64,000 bases of DNA from Paludibacteraceae bacterium (lineage in GTDB: Bacteria; Bacteroidota; Bacteroidia; Bacteroidales; Paludibacteraceae). The position numbers and the translations under genes are program-made. Where the stretch lies: the NCBI GenBank assembly GCA_017448985.1, contig JAFSKL010000016.1:1-64000 (forward strand). The letters run 5' to 3'. Under the pieces are notes generated by a model, which was given only the letters and a program-made list of their open reading frames with translations, had not been told where the DNA came from and did not search any database. Of this stretch, positions 15,248 through 25,671 are shown in pieces (the first letter of the stretch is position 1; every line of letters starts with the position of its first letter).

Positions 15248-17872
15248 TTACCTCACCGCGGTGAGTTTCTTTATCTTCTCATTCAGCTTCTTCTCCTTCA
15301 GCAACTGCTCTACCGATATATGCATCCGGTAGTTCCAGAAATGCCGCGGATTAGCCGGTACGTTGATTCGGTCTGCAAACTGATCCTTGATCCGTACATC
15401 GCCGTCAATAGCTAACCAGTCTTGCAGCGGCAGAATGGTCCACATGGCGGGACTGTACATATGCTGGTTGATGATAAACTCCGCAATCTCCGGACTCATC
15501 TCCTTCGGTGCATCGCCCCACCAGCCCATCTGTTCGTTGTAGAAACGCTGCGTCACGGCACGATCCTCTTCCCACCAAGCGCGCAACGGGTTCATATCGT
15601 GCGTACCGGTCGTACAAACGCTCTGATATGGCGCATCGGCAGGATGAGCGAACTTAACCGTCGGATCTTTCGGCATACGTTGGATCTCCAGACTCAGAAT
15701 CTGCAATTCGTGCATCACATCCGGCACACAAGCAGGAACCATACCCAAGTCCTCACCGCAGCACAACATATGCGTCGAGTGAATCAACGTCGGCAGTTTG
15801 CGCATCGCCGAATCACGCCAGAATTGCGTATGACGACGGTAGAAATACTCATTGTAAATGCGCATCAGCACTTCCTTTTGATCGCTGTACAACTCATTGA
15901 ACGAGTGGCTCTGATAAATCGAGATTCTCGGATGCAACCATCCCGGACGACGCTGGTCCTCAACCATCAGCACTTCGCAATGCAGATAGATCAATCCGTT
16001 GCAGATGTTCTTCGCAGCCTCAGCACTCAAACCGCTGGCTTTCAGCTGTTTCTCATCGCTCATCAGCCTATCGTACCACTCCTGTACCTTGGCTTGCGTG
16101 TCAAACTCCGGCTTGAACCAATACACATAATTATCGTGCGTATTCAGCGCATTCTTCTTGGCCCACTCGGTGTCATAACCTAACACATCGCCTAGGAAAT
16201 TGCTGCGAATATACGGCTTCGTCATTCGGTCCCAATCGAGGCAAACGCCCTGCGCGCACAAGTCGTCATAGCTATACGGCAACGCCGGTACGAAATGGCC
16301 GCAGAGACCCCATACATCCGTCTTGCGCATTTGCCAGATACGGAAGAAGCCCAAGATATGATCTACACGGTAGGCATCGAAATAGTCCTGCATCTTCTGG
16401 AAACGAGCACGCCACCAACCGAAACCGTCTTTCGCCATCTCATCCCAGTTGTATGTCGGGAAGCCCCAGTTCTGACCACTGATCGAGAAATCATCGGGCG
16501 GAGCACCCGCGCTCGCGTCCAGATTAAAGAGCTCCGGATAAACGGCGGCATCCACCGAATCCGGACTGATACCGATAGGTATATCGCCCTTCATCGCCAC
16601 ACCTATACTGTGCGCATAAGCCACGGCATCCGACAACTGCTTGTCGGCGTGGAACTGCAGGAACTTATAGAAATCTTGGGGTTGCTTGTCGCGCTTGCTC
16701 AAGAACGCTGCATAAGGCTCCAGCCATTCTTTGTTCTTCGCCTCAAACGCCTTGTACTCCTCGCTGCCGAACAAGGCATCTTTGTCCTGTTTGTACAGCG
16801 CTTTGAAGAATACCATCTTCGCGTCATACACATTCTGATAGTCCGCGAACTTCAGCGCATTCAACTCAGCCTTCTTCGCCTCGTATTTCTTCTTCTGCGC
16901 CGGCGTCAGACGACCCATCTTCTCGATATTGATATATATCGGATGCAGCGCAAACACACTTACCGCATTGTACGGATAACTGTCCAAGTTATTGTGCCGC
17001 AAAGTCGTATCGTTGATCGGCAGCGTCTGAATCATCTGCTGGCCAGTAGCTGCAGCCCAATCGGCCATCTTCTTCAGGTCCTGGAACTCACCGATACCAA
17101 AACCTTCGTCCGTACGCAACGAGAATACCGGAACGGCCACACCAGAACCTTTCCAACGAGGCTGTGTCCGGCGGAAGCCCCTGTCGTTCTGATAGATCAC
17201 TCTGCCTTTCTCTACGCCCCAGATCTGACGGTTCTCACCCCACTCCATATCTACCGTCGCACCGGTCTTCAGGTCATAAACCAAGTACTTGTATTCCACT
17301 ATATCCTGGCCCTTCACCATGATGTCGGCGTGCCAAACAGGAAAATCACAATCGCACATCACCAGCTTGTTATCCTGGTTCCAATCGCCCAATTCCGGAC
17401 AATTACCCACAATCGCCACACCTTGCGTCGGCAGAATCTGCGGCAGATCAATCGAGAAACGGATATTACCCTTCGCCGCTTTGGCTGAATGCTGGCTGCC
17501 TGAATGCTGACGACTGAACAACGCTTTCACAAAAGCCGTTGTGTAGAAACTGTCTTCATACGTACTGGCCTGCCAAGCGTCACGAACCACGATCTGCCGT
17601 TCCTTCGCCAAACGTGCATCGTCCAATCGCAAATGTCTCGGCTCGCCGGCTTCATACAGAAAACCGCCGTCCTGCAAACGAATAGCGTACTTGTACTGGA
17701 TACTGCCCGCAAAATCACTCACAGGCACATTAGCCGACCAGAAATCCGTTCCTTGGCAATTCAATACTAACGGTTCTTTCTCGGTCCAACCTAAAATAGA
17801 CTCTTGCGTCTCAATCACGCACAGACTCTGCCCATACACGGCACGATAATGAATCTGAAAATTAATGTTCAT
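15248..17872 (-). CDS. malQ: 4-alpha-glucanotransferase (GH77) with two CBM20 starch-binding domains
   Basis: 874 residues, cytoplasmic (no signal peptide), typical of the large Bacteroidales MalQ. Residues 1 to about 100 and about 135 to 230 are two CBM20-type modules (GWTEKEPLVLNCQGTDFW; IVGNCPELGDWNQDNKLVM). The GH77 catalytic domain follows: AYRVDHILGFFRIWQ holds the nucleophile Asp, CCGEDLGMVPACVP the acid/base Glu, and TGTHDMNPLRAWWEED the third carboxylate. It disproportionates maltooligosaccharides during glycogen and starch metabolism. It is monocistronic with its own promoter (-7 TAATTTTG at 17956-17963) and converges on ispH. The C-terminus (LKEKKLNEKIKKLTAVR) is the usual basic tail. 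The long antisense ORF at 16295-17488 is a shadow. Confidence 0.95.
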   Translation of the reverse strand: MNINFQIHYRAVYGQSLCVIETQESILGWTEKEPLVLNCQGTDFWSANVPVSDFAGSIQYKYAIRLQDGGFLYEAGEPRHLRLDDARLAKERQIVVRDAWQASTYEDSFYTTAFVKALFSRQHSGSQHSAKAAKGNIRFSIDLPQILPTQGVAIVGNCPELGDWNQDNKLVMCDCDFPVWHADIMVKGQDIVEYKYLVYDLKTGATVDMEWGENRQIWGVEKGRVIYQNDRGFRRTQPRWKGSGVAVPVFSLRTDEGFGIGEFQDLKKMADWAAATGQQMIQTLPINDTTLRHNNLDSYPYNAVSVFALHPIYINIEKMGRLTPAQKKKYEAKKAELNALKFADYQNVYDAKMVFFKALYKQDKDALFGSEEYKAFEAKNKEWLEPYAAFLSKRDKQPQDFYKFLQFHADKQLSDAVAYAHSIGVAMKGDIPIGISPDSVDAAVYPELFNLDASAGAPPDDFSISGQNWGFPTYNWDEMAKDGFGWWRARFQKMQDYFDAYRVDHILGFFRIWQMRKTDVWGLCGHFVPALPYSYDDLCAQGVCLDWDRMTKPYIRSNFLGDVLGYDTEWAKKNALNTHDNYVYWFKPEFDTQAKVQEWYDRLMSDEKQLKASGLSAEAAKNICNGLIYLHCEVLMVEDQRRPGWLHPRISIYQSHSFNELYSDQKEVLMRIYNEYFYRRHTQFWRDSAMRKLPTLIHSTHMLCCGEDLGMVPACVPDVMHELQILSLEIQRMPKDPTVKFAHPADAPYQSVCTTGTHDMNPLRAWWEEDRAVTQRFYNEQMGWWGDAPKEMSPEIAEFIINQHMYSPAMWTILPLQDWLAIDGDVRIKDQFADRINVPANPRHFWNYRMHISVEQLLKEKKLNEKIKKLTAVR

Positions 17873-18221
17873 GATATTATTGTGTTTTATATTCTATCTT
17901 CGTTATTCCGGTCTCCCGCTATTCCAGTATTCCAGTCTCCCGCTCAATTCGCTTGCAAAATTACTGCTTTTTTTTCAATTATGCAAGATTTTTGTGAATT
18001 TTAGCGATTTTTTTATTTTTATTCATTTCTGATGATTGATTATTTTCAGAATTTTTGATCAACAAAATATTGTTTTTTATGTGCCCACTTGGCGGTCTTT
18101 TAAATGATTTGACTCGCAGAGTTGTGGTAATTGATGATAAAAACTGTCTAAATATTTATTTTTAAGGAGTTTTTAGCATCAGTTGACATAAAAAACGCAG
18201 TTTTAAATCATTTAAAAGTGT
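17873..18221. other. Intergenic: malQ promoter and repeats, no gene
   Basis: From the malQ side: ATTCCAG/TATTCCAG/TCTCCCGCT words in tandem (17906-17944), then the minus-strand promoter (-7 TAATTTTG at 17956-17963 preceded by AAAAAAAAGCAG and TTGCATAATTG). The rest (17970-18221) is AT-rich with no credible ORF; the word TTTAAATGATTT (18099) recurs inverted as AAATCATTTAAA (18205). Confidence 0.6.
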
Positions 18222-19373
<1,152 letters not shown>

Positions 19374-19411
19374 TTTGGGCTTTTTTGGACTAATATTCCA
19401 TAAATTCGCTG

Positions 19412-19419
19412 CAAAAGTA
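19412..19419 (-). promoter_or_regulatory. -7 box TACTTTTG for the flippase-like gene
   Basis: Minus-strand TACTTTTG, with TTTGCATAATTCG 20 bases upstream, lies 39 bases before the start at 19373. Confidence 0.55.
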
Positions 19420-19460
19420 CAAAAAAATCACGAATTATGCAAATTTTCAATTATTTTTAC

Positions 19461-19468
19461 TATTTTTG
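19461..19468 (+). promoter_or_regulatory. -7 box TATTTTTG for the helix-hairpin-helix/barrel gene
   Basis: TATTTTTG lies 31 bases before the ATG at 19499. A clear -33 element is not visible at the usual distance. Confidence 0.4.
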
Positions 19469-19498
19469 CATCGTGAAAAAAGAAGTTAATCGTACTTT

Positions 19499-21619
19499 AT
19501 GGTTAAGAAACATGCATTTCTTTACATATTACTCCTCCTCTGCACGCAGATTTTGTGTGCCGAAGAACCTTCTTCCTTTCACTTTTCACCTTTCACCTTA
19601 GACGACATCATCCTCGACATCTACAATGCTGCCACCGAACTCGCCGAAGTCGATTATGAGCAACTGCAATCCGACTTGTACGCCATTCATGAATCGCCCT
19701 TCGATCTCAATGCCACGTCCGATGAAGAACTGAGCCAACTCTACTTCCTTTCTCCCCGACAGATAGACGACATCCTCGCTTATGCGTACGAACATCCTTT
19801 CCAATCGCTCTACGAATTGCGCCTTATCCCTTCGCTCGCAGACTACGAGATTCGCGACTTGCTGCCTTTCGTCAAAATCTCCAATGTCCAATCTCCAATC
19901 TCCAATAATAAGTTGTACGCGCGTGAGGTGTTTGCTTTCGCCCGACACGAAATCATTACCCGCGTCGATGCGCGAAACATCGAATCGTTCGAAGGTACCG
20001 ATCCCGTCTATATCCAGACGCGTTACCGCTTTGATTACCAGCGCAAAGTCATTTTCGGAGCCCAACTGCGCCGACCGGCCGGAGGACACGCCCAAGACTT
20101 GCAATACGGCGCTTATCTCCAACTCCGCGACATAACGCCGCACTTGCACACTCTCGTAGCAGGCAATTTTCAGGCCTCGTTCGGACAAGGGCTCGTCCTT
20201 GCGCCGGTTTTCCATTCGGGCAAATCGATGTACATCCAATCCATCGGACAAACCACCGAAGGACTGCGTTATTACTCCTCCGTTGATGGCGAAGGATTAC
20301 ACGGCGCAGGTGCTACCATCCGGCATTCATTCAATGCCCATACACGCCTGGATGTCAGCGCTTTATACAGCCTCAAGCACACCAACGACACACTCTGGCA
20401 TCATCTGCTTGGCGCCAACGTCACCCTTCGGCATAAACAACTGCAAGTGCAACTAACCGCCATCGAAAACCTCTGGTCGGATAGCATTCATCCGTACAAT
20501 AACGCCGCTTACAACCATCATTATTTCCGTGGCCGTAATCAAGCCGTCATGGGCGCTTCTGCCCGTTATAACTACGGTTGGTTCGATGCCTTTGCCGAAC
20601 TCGCCACCGCACAAAACTACGATCGTTTCGCAGAAACATCACCATCACAAATCACCAATGACAAAAACGAAGTTAATCGCGCCCTTGCGGCAGAGAAATC
20701 ACAAATAACAAATGACCAATCCAAATGGGGCTTCGGACTTATAGCGGGAAGCAGATTCTATCCGGCTTCCGGCTTAAGTCTGATAGCCTTATACCGCTAT
20801 TATTCGCCCTTCTTTGACAATGCTCTCGGCTATGCTTTCTCCGAGACTTCACGCCTTGGAGATGAAAACGGCGGATACCTTGGTTTTGATATCACTCGCC
20901 TCAGTCATTGGCGCTTCTCCGGTTATGGTGATGTCTTCCGTTTCTCCGGACCCAAATACGGCATTCCCGCCTATCCGTCAATAGGCTATGACGCAATGTT
21001 CGAAACACAGTATCATTCCCCGATTGCCAATCTCCAATCGTCTTTCTCCAATCACCAATGGAGTCTTTTGATTCGAGCCAGAGCGCGCCAAAAAGGCGAC
21101 AAAGCCACCTATTCCACCCGCTTGCAATGTGACATCCTTCACGGTCCCTGGTCCTTCCGCACCAACCTCGACGCCAACATAGTAGATGGCGAATCTTCAA
21201 TTTCCATCGACAAACGACAAACGACCAATGACCAATCACCAATCACCTATGGTGTAAGTCTCTTCCAAGACATAGCCTACGATTTCCAATCGCCGATGTC
21301 CGGTATCCAATGTCCGCTGAGCCTTCGTCTCCGCGTGCAATTCTTCGATGCGCGCAATTGGGACAACCGCATTTATGCCTATGAGCACGATGTCCTCTAT
21401 GCCTATTCCATCCCTGCCGTTTATGGCCTCGGTGGTCGCGCTTATCTTTGCCTGCGTTGGCAGATCATTCCCCAATTGGCACTCTATTTCCGCTTCTCCG
21501 AAACCCTCTACGCCCGTGATTGGTATCTCGACAAGCATCCTCAATATCCAATATCCAATCTGCAATATGCAATTCCGTCCAGAACGGATTTCCATCTCCT
21601 TCTTCGGGCAAAACTCTAA
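19499..21619 (+). CDS. Helix-hairpin-helix domain plus outer-membrane beta-barrel protein
   Basis: 706 residues with a signal peptide (KKHAFLYILLLLCTQILCAEE). Residues about 60 to 130 hold tandem helix-hairpin-helix motifs (PFDLNATSDEELSQLYFLSP, IDDILAYAYEHPFQSLYEL), like the ComEA-type domain found in Bacteroidales proteins of this length. The rest alternates short amphipathic strands ending in a charged residue and a final leucine (DFHLLLRAKL), consistent with an outer-membrane barrel. The function is not known to me. The gene is heavily invaded by 7-bp words of the type CCAATCT and AATGACC: residues near KISNVQSPISNNKL, SQITNDKN, SPIANLQSSFSNHQ, KRQTTNDQSPI, QSPMSGIQCPLS and QYPISNLQYAIPS. 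These look like loop insertions that keep frame. Confidence 0.75.
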   Translation: MVKKHAFLYILLLLCTQILCAEEPSSFHFSPFTLDDIILDIYNAATELAEVDYEQLQSDLYAIHESPFDLNATSDEELSQLYFLSPRQIDDILAYAYEHPFQSLYELRLIPSLADYEIRDLLPFVKISNVQSPISNNKLYAREVFAFARHEIITRVDARNIESFEGTDPVYIQTRYRFDYQRKVIFGAQLRRPAGGHAQDLQYGAYLQLRDITPHLHTLVAGNFQASFGQGLVLAPVFHSGKSMYIQSIGQTTEGLRYYSSVDGEGLHGAGATIRHSFNAHTRLDVSALYSLKHTNDTLWHHLLGANVTLRHKQLQVQLTAIENLWSDSIHPYNNAAYNHHYFRGRNQAVMGASARYNYGWFDAFAELATAQNYDRFAETSPSQITNDKNEVNRALAAEKSQITNDQSKWGFGLIAGSRFYPASGLSLIALYRYYSPFFDNALGYAFSETSRLGDENGGYLGFDITRLSHWRFSGYGDVFRFSGPKYGIPAYPSIGYDAMFETQYHSPIANLQSSFSNHQWSLLIRARARQKGDKATYSTRLQCDILHGPWSFRTNLDANIVDGESSISIDKRQTTNDQSPITYGVSLFQDIAYDFQSPMSGIQCPLSLRLRVQFFDARNWDNRIYAYEHDVLYAYSIPAVYGLGGRAYLCLRWQIIPQLALYFRFSETLYARDWYLDKHPQYPISNLQYAIPSRTDFHLLLRAKL

Positions 21620-21623
21620 TGTA

Positions 21624-21752
21624 GAAAAATTGACACTTTTTGTGTAAAATGTAGAATATTTGACACTCGCGGAAAGTAAATGTAACAAAAAGTAAATTTT
21701 TCGGAAATTTTGTCGGATTTATTTGCGTATGTCAAAAAAAGTTGTACCTTTG
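21624..21752 (+). promoter_or_regulatory. Duplicated promoter block, copy 1 (upstream of first DUF1016 remnant)
   Basis: About 130 bases nearly identical to 24420-24549. The block starts AAAAATTGACACTTTTTGTG, has a second TTTGACAC word, then TTTGCGTATGTC as a -33 element and TACCTTTG (21745-21752) as the -7 box. Identical promoter blocks before two paralogous genes show that each gene was duplicated together with its control region. Confidence 0.75.
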
Positions 21753-21846
21753 CGCACTTTTAGTGTGTTTGCGTATGACCACGCGTGCATATGCGCACTA
21801 GAGAGAACATACATACGCGTCAATGTAAAAACCACATAAAAGAATC

Positions 21847-22426
21847 ATGTCCGACATTAAGCCACAACAAGGCAACAAACTTTTGACGAAAGATTTGCAA
21901 GAAGCTGTGCAGATTATTAAGGGTGCTATTCAACGCAGCCAAGCTCGTTCTTTGCAACACGTCAACAATGAAGTGCTGTCGTTGTATTATGGTGTTGGGC
22001 AATATATCTCTGAAAACACACGTCATCATTTCTGGGGAACAGGCGCTCTCAAAGTCATTAGTGACCAGTTGCAGAAAGAGATGCCGGGCTTAACGGGATT
22101 TGGAGAAACCAATCTCAAAAATATGCGCACTTTCTACGAAGAATGGTGTGAATATGTAAATCGTCAACCGGCGGCTGACGATTTGCCTCTTGATGAGACC
22201 GAGCTGCTTGTTCAAATTCGTCAACCGATGGGTGACGAATTTAGTTGGGCTGGTTTTGTGCCGTGAGATGGATAGAACGGTTGTAGAATTGGCAATACGC
22301 GATTATAATAAACCGATGGGTGTCGCGACATTCCGACTTGGAGAAAACGCTCCAGAGGAATATAATAACCTGCTTCCGAACATAAGTGCTCTAAACGAGC
22401 TGATGCAAGCTGATGATAAAGACTAA
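21847..22426 (+). pseudogene. Core-deleted DUF1016 (YhcG-type PD-(D/E)XK nuclease) gene
   Basis: The first frame (21847-22266, 139 residues) is the DUF1016 N-terminal domain (IIKGAIQRSQARSLQHVNNE, SLYYGVGQYISE, TNLKNMRTFYEEW). It then runs, out of frame at about 22245, into the C-terminal end of the same family (GLVLCREMDRTVVELAIRDY, NKPMGVATFRL, PNISALNELM), which stops at 22426. Full-length family members have about 330 to 350 residues; the roughly 130-residue nuclease core between these parts is absent. The frame change shows that the gene is not simply a short variant. The N-terminal domain could still be expressed from the promoter block 90 bases upstream. Confidence 0.8.
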
Positions 22427-23009
22427 TCTAATAACGAGATAAACATTTAAAAGTGCGCACGGAGAGTGCCAAGTGTGCCAAGTGTGCCACCTACCGAAGA
22501 GCGGGAGATGACAGACACAAGACCGAGAAAGATAATTGAACTACAAATACAAAGTACAGGACATGTCATATAGCATAGATTATACTATTTAGAACATGAC
22601 CATCACGGGACCATGTTCCGAGAAGAACCTGAGAAAAGTACAATTAGAACAATCACAAAACAACAGTACCGACAAAGGTAGGACAAGAAAACAGAGGTTG
22701 TGTCTTTTTTGAGGCAAAATTGGAGTAAAAAAGACACAAGGTACATAAAAAAAGACACAAGCTTGTATAAAAAATAGACAAGGAAGCACAAAATAGACAA
22801 GCAAATTTATACAAGCTTGGTCCGAAAAGGAACAGGTAAAAAAAGGAACAAGGTAAGTAAAAAGGGAACAAGTAGAAGAGGGATAGAAACCCTACAGAGA
22901 CGTTCAGGATGGTCGCGAGATGATTGCGGAAATGAATGCTAAATGAATAAAAATACAAACAATAAATAATAGTTGTGCCCGACACGGATGAGGGGGAAAA
23001 GGATAGAAG
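22427..23009. other. Accessory-island spacer with repeats, no intact gene
   Basis: The spacer begins with AATCTAATAACGAGATAAAC, a word that also follows the second DUF1016 remnant (25153) and recurs at 25961. It contains CCAAGTGTG tandem words (22470), an inverted repeat GAACATG..CATGTTC (22592-22618), and a block with ACAAGCTTGTATAAAAAA and TTTATACAAGCTT (22757-22860) that is repeated at 23928-24050. No ORF resembles a known protein. Confidence 0.6.
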
Positions 23010-23879
23010 ATGGCAGAAGAGATGCAAACATATGGCCAAACAAACGAATCTGTTGTTATATACCAAAGCGCGGATAACGCGGTTCGGTTGGATGTACAAC
23101 TCGCCGAAGAAACGGTATGGCTGACGCAGCAGCAGATGACTGTGTTGTTTGATTCCACGGTGCCAAACATCAGTATGCACATTCACAACATCTTCTAAGA
23201 AGAGGAGTTGGTAAAGGAGGCAACTGTTAAGAATTTCTTAATAGTTCAAAATGAAGGAGGACGAGCGGTAACGCGTCAAGTGCAGTGTTATAATCTGGAA
23301 GTGATTATCTCTGTAGGTTACCGAGTAAAGAGTAAAAGAGGTACCCAATTCCGCCAATGGGCGACAAAGGTGCTTAATCAATATATACGCCAGGGCTATG
23401 CGGTAAGCAATCGATTCGAGAAATTGGAGCAGAGGATGACAAACGTAGAGAATCAAATCGAATCTTTTGTGCATGCTGCACTTCCTCCCAAAGAGGGAAT
23501 CTTTGCGGACGGACAAATATATGATGCGTATGAGTTTATTGAGCGTTTGATTAAGTCCGCAAAGAAATCGATTTTGCTGATAGACAATTACGTAGATGAG
23601 TCAGTATTGACAATGCTGAGCGGAAAAAACAAAGGAGTACAAGTGGATATTTATACCAAAGAGTTGTCGAATGCGTTGTTATTGGCACAAGACAAGTTTA
23701 ACAGCCAATACGGAAACTTATCTCTCCATCAAACGAACCGCGTGCATGATCGGTTTATGATTATTGACAACCAAACGATTTATCTCATCGGAGCATCATT
23801 AAAAGATGCGGGCAAACGGCTCTTTGCCTTCACTAAGATGAGCGAAGAACATATTGAGGAACTAAAGAAACTATTGTAG
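23010..23879 (+). pseudogene. RhuM-family protein gene interrupted by one stop codon
   Basis: Two frames in the same phase, 23010-23198 and 23208-23879, are separated only by TAA at 23196. The first has the RhuM/DNA-binding N-terminus (VVIYQSADNAVRLDVQLAEE, TVWLTQQQMTVLF); the reading continues through the stop as NIF-stop-EEELVKEATVKNF, where relatives have a lysine, so AAA or AAG has become TAA. The second frame holds the conserved RQVQCYNLEVIISVGYRV, KRGTQFRQWATKVL and then a phospholipase-D-like C-terminal domain (ILLIDNYVDESVLTML, HDRFMIIDNQTIYLIGASLK). About 290 residues if read through. The original role is unclear; RhuM genes are often found in accessory and defence islands. Confidence 0.85.
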
Positions 23880-24419
23880 AACAATATTTAATAGTGCGCA
23901 CGGAGAGAGTGTGCAAAAGAGGAACAAGCTTGTATAAAAAAATAGACAAGGAAGCACAAAATAGATAAGCAAATTTATACAAGCTTAGTCCGAAAAGGAA
24001 CAGGTAAAAAAAGGAACAAGCTAAGTAAAAAAGGATCAAGTAAAAAGGAACAAGCTAAGAGAGGAAAGTGCAGAAAGTGCAAGGCGAATTTTTGAAACCG
24101 TCAAACCGTCATGGTAAAAATGCAAATGGACAGAATGGACAATATGGACAAGTATATTTAATGATGAAATGAGCCGCAGCGCTGAATGGTGGAATGGTGG
24201 GAATGATGGAATGGTGAAGTTAAGGCGTGATTAGGTAGTTATCAGGGCAAAAGTCTAGGATTACCACGGGAATGGACCGAGTTTGATCCGAGAATGGCCC
24301 GGTCTACTCTTACAAAAATGAGAACGAATGAGGAGGGAGCGAGATGCTTCCTCCTTTTTTGTGTCGGGTGATAAACAAAACCGATAATAACCGATGTAGC
24401 AGAGAAAAAAGTGATAAGG
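23880..24419. other. Accessory-island spacer with duplicated blocks, no gene
   Basis: AATAGTGCGCACGGAGAG (23890) matches the start of the earlier spacer (22449), and 23928-24050 repeats 22757-22870 (ACAAGCTTGTATAAAAAA, GCACAAAATAGA, TCCGAAAAGGAACAGG). Bases 24163-24220 contain AATGAGCCGC and GGTGGAATGATGGAAT words that recur inverted in the flippase-like gene at 19096-19150. Confidence 0.6.
24331..24360 (+). terminator. Intrinsic terminator-like hairpin
   Basis: AGGAGGGAGC-GAGAT-GCTTCCTCCT followed by a T run: a nine- to ten-base stem with one G-T pair and a U tract. No intact gene precedes it closely, so it may end a small RNA or a lost gene. It insulates the following promoter block. Confidence 0.5.
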
Positions 24420-24549
24420 AAAAATTGACACTTTTTTGTGTAAAATGTAGAATATTTGACACACGCGGAAAGTAAATGTAACAAAAAGTAAATTTTTAAA
24501 AAATTTAGTTAGATTTATTTGCGTATGTCAAAAAAAAGTTGTACCTTTG
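24420..24549 (+). promoter_or_regulatory. Duplicated promoter block, copy 2 (upstream of second DUF1016 remnant)
   Basis: Near-identical to 21624-21752 over about 130 bases. It includes TTTGCGTATGTC and TACCTTTG (24542-24549), 112 bases before the ATG at 24661. Confidence 0.75.
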
Positions 24550-24660
24550 CACGAATATTTGTGTGTACATGTTAAAAACGCCTATGCACACGGATATTGA
24601 ATAGATATAATTAATATTACGTGCACATTTTGCGAAGTTACTATAGAAACCGACTCATAC

Positions 24661-25154
24661 ATGAGCAAATTAATACACATAGATTCGGAATATAAGCAGT
24701 GGATTCAAGAATTGAAGAGCCGCTATCGCCGTAGTCAGATTAAGGCTTCGGTGCATGTGAATCGTGAGATGTTGGCTTTTTATTGGGAATTAGGACGCGA
24801 TATAGTTCGACTCGATGCAGAGCAGCGCTGGGGCAGCGGATTTATGCGTTTGCTATCGCAAGATTTGAAACAAGAACTACCGGATGCAGCAGGAATAACA
24901 TTATCCAATTTGTATTATTGTAAAAAGTTCTATTCGCTTTATAATGAGGAGAGTATAAAAATCCCACAAGTTGTGGGAAAATTAGAAACGCTCTTGTCTG
25001 CTGTACCATGGGGACACCACCGGTATATTATGGATAAGTGCGGAGAAGACACGGCAAGAGCCTTGTTTTATGTTCGTCAGACGTTGGAGAACGGCTGGAG
25101 TTGCTACGACGTGAGATGAGTGCGACGAAACGCTTGATGAAAGGGAAGAAATAA
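24661..25154 (+). pseudogene. Second core-deleted DUF1016 (YhcG-type) nuclease gene
   Basis: The frame 24661-25119 encodes the DUF1016 N-terminal domain (QWIQELKSRYRRSQIKASVH, LAFYWELGRDIVRL, FMRLLSQDLKQELP, WGHHRYIMDKC, FYVRQTLENGWS). It diverges just where relatives continue into the nuclease domain and stops. In another frame the next bases read LRREMSATKRLMKGKK and stop at 25154, which resembles a family C-terminal tail. The same kind of internal deletion therefore hit both copies, but at different junctions. Upstream block and downstream AATCTAATAACAAGATAAAC are shared with the first copy. Confidence 0.7.
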
Positions 25155-25212
25155 TCTAATAACAAGATAAACAAAACATGTTGCACGCAATGAAAGTGGG
25201 AAAAGGAAGTAG

Positions 25213-25671
25213 ATGGTGAAGACAAGCTCGAAAATAATAAAACGAAACAACGCGGCAAGTGGGAAGAAGGCGCATAATGAGAACCAATTCATTAAGATTG
25301 GTCGGGTGCGTTTACATAGTTGGATGAATGAGAAGTTGCCGGCTGCGGACATCTTGATTTCGGAACGCGAGATAGTTCATGTAGCAAACAAACATCGTCA
25401 AGAATTGGCATCGTTGGGTATGGAAGCATTCAACTACGTGACGATGATTATCAACCAGTCGGACGAAGTACGCAGAGATAGTCGCGATGCGTTGTTCTTC
25501 ATCGTGAGTGGTGCGCGTCAAAGCGATAGCGATTTGGAACAATGTGCGGTAGTGGAATTGAAGATTGAGTGGATGGGCAAAAAGAAAGTGTATATAATAA
25601 AATCAGCCCGCCCGATGAATTGGGGCAGGCTGCGTAAAATTGAGTTGGTGTGTGTTAAACCCCGCTCTTAA
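25213..25671 (+). CDS. Unknown protein, possible BECR-fold (PBECR-like) nuclease
   Basis: 152 residues, no signal peptide, basic N-terminus (MVKTSSKIIKRNNAASGKKA). The central part IGRVRLHSWMNEKLPAADILIS, then EIVHVANKHRQELASLG, YVTMIINQSDEVRRDSRD, LFFIVSGARQ and CAVVELKIEWMGKKKVYIIK has the layout His-x2-Asn-Lys-His early, an Ile-Ile-Asn-Gln-Ser-Asp-Glu-Val segment, and late beta-strands, reminiscent of phage-associated Barnase/EndoU/ColE5/RelE-like toxin domains. This is a pattern impression, not a firm match. It lies 59 bases after a decayed nuclease gene in the accessory island, and its frame is intact. It could instead be an uncharacterised domain of a mobile element. Confidence 0.4.
   Translation: MVKTSSKIIKRNNAASGKKAHNENQFIKIGRVRLHSWMNEKLPAADILISEREIVHVANKHRQELASLGMEAFNYVTMIINQSDEVRRDSRDALFFIVSGARQSDSDLEQCAVVELKIEWMGKKKVYIIKSARPMNWGRLRKIELVCVKPRS

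Noticed and set aside
16295..17488. + strand ORF of 397 codons
   Set aside because: Shadow of malQ with biased His/Arg/Ile composition typical of antisense frames.
22589..24039. Minus-strand Phe/Leu/Cys-rich ORFs in the island
   Set aside because: Low-complexity frames across AT-rich repeats; they overlap each other and the RhuM gene and match nothing.
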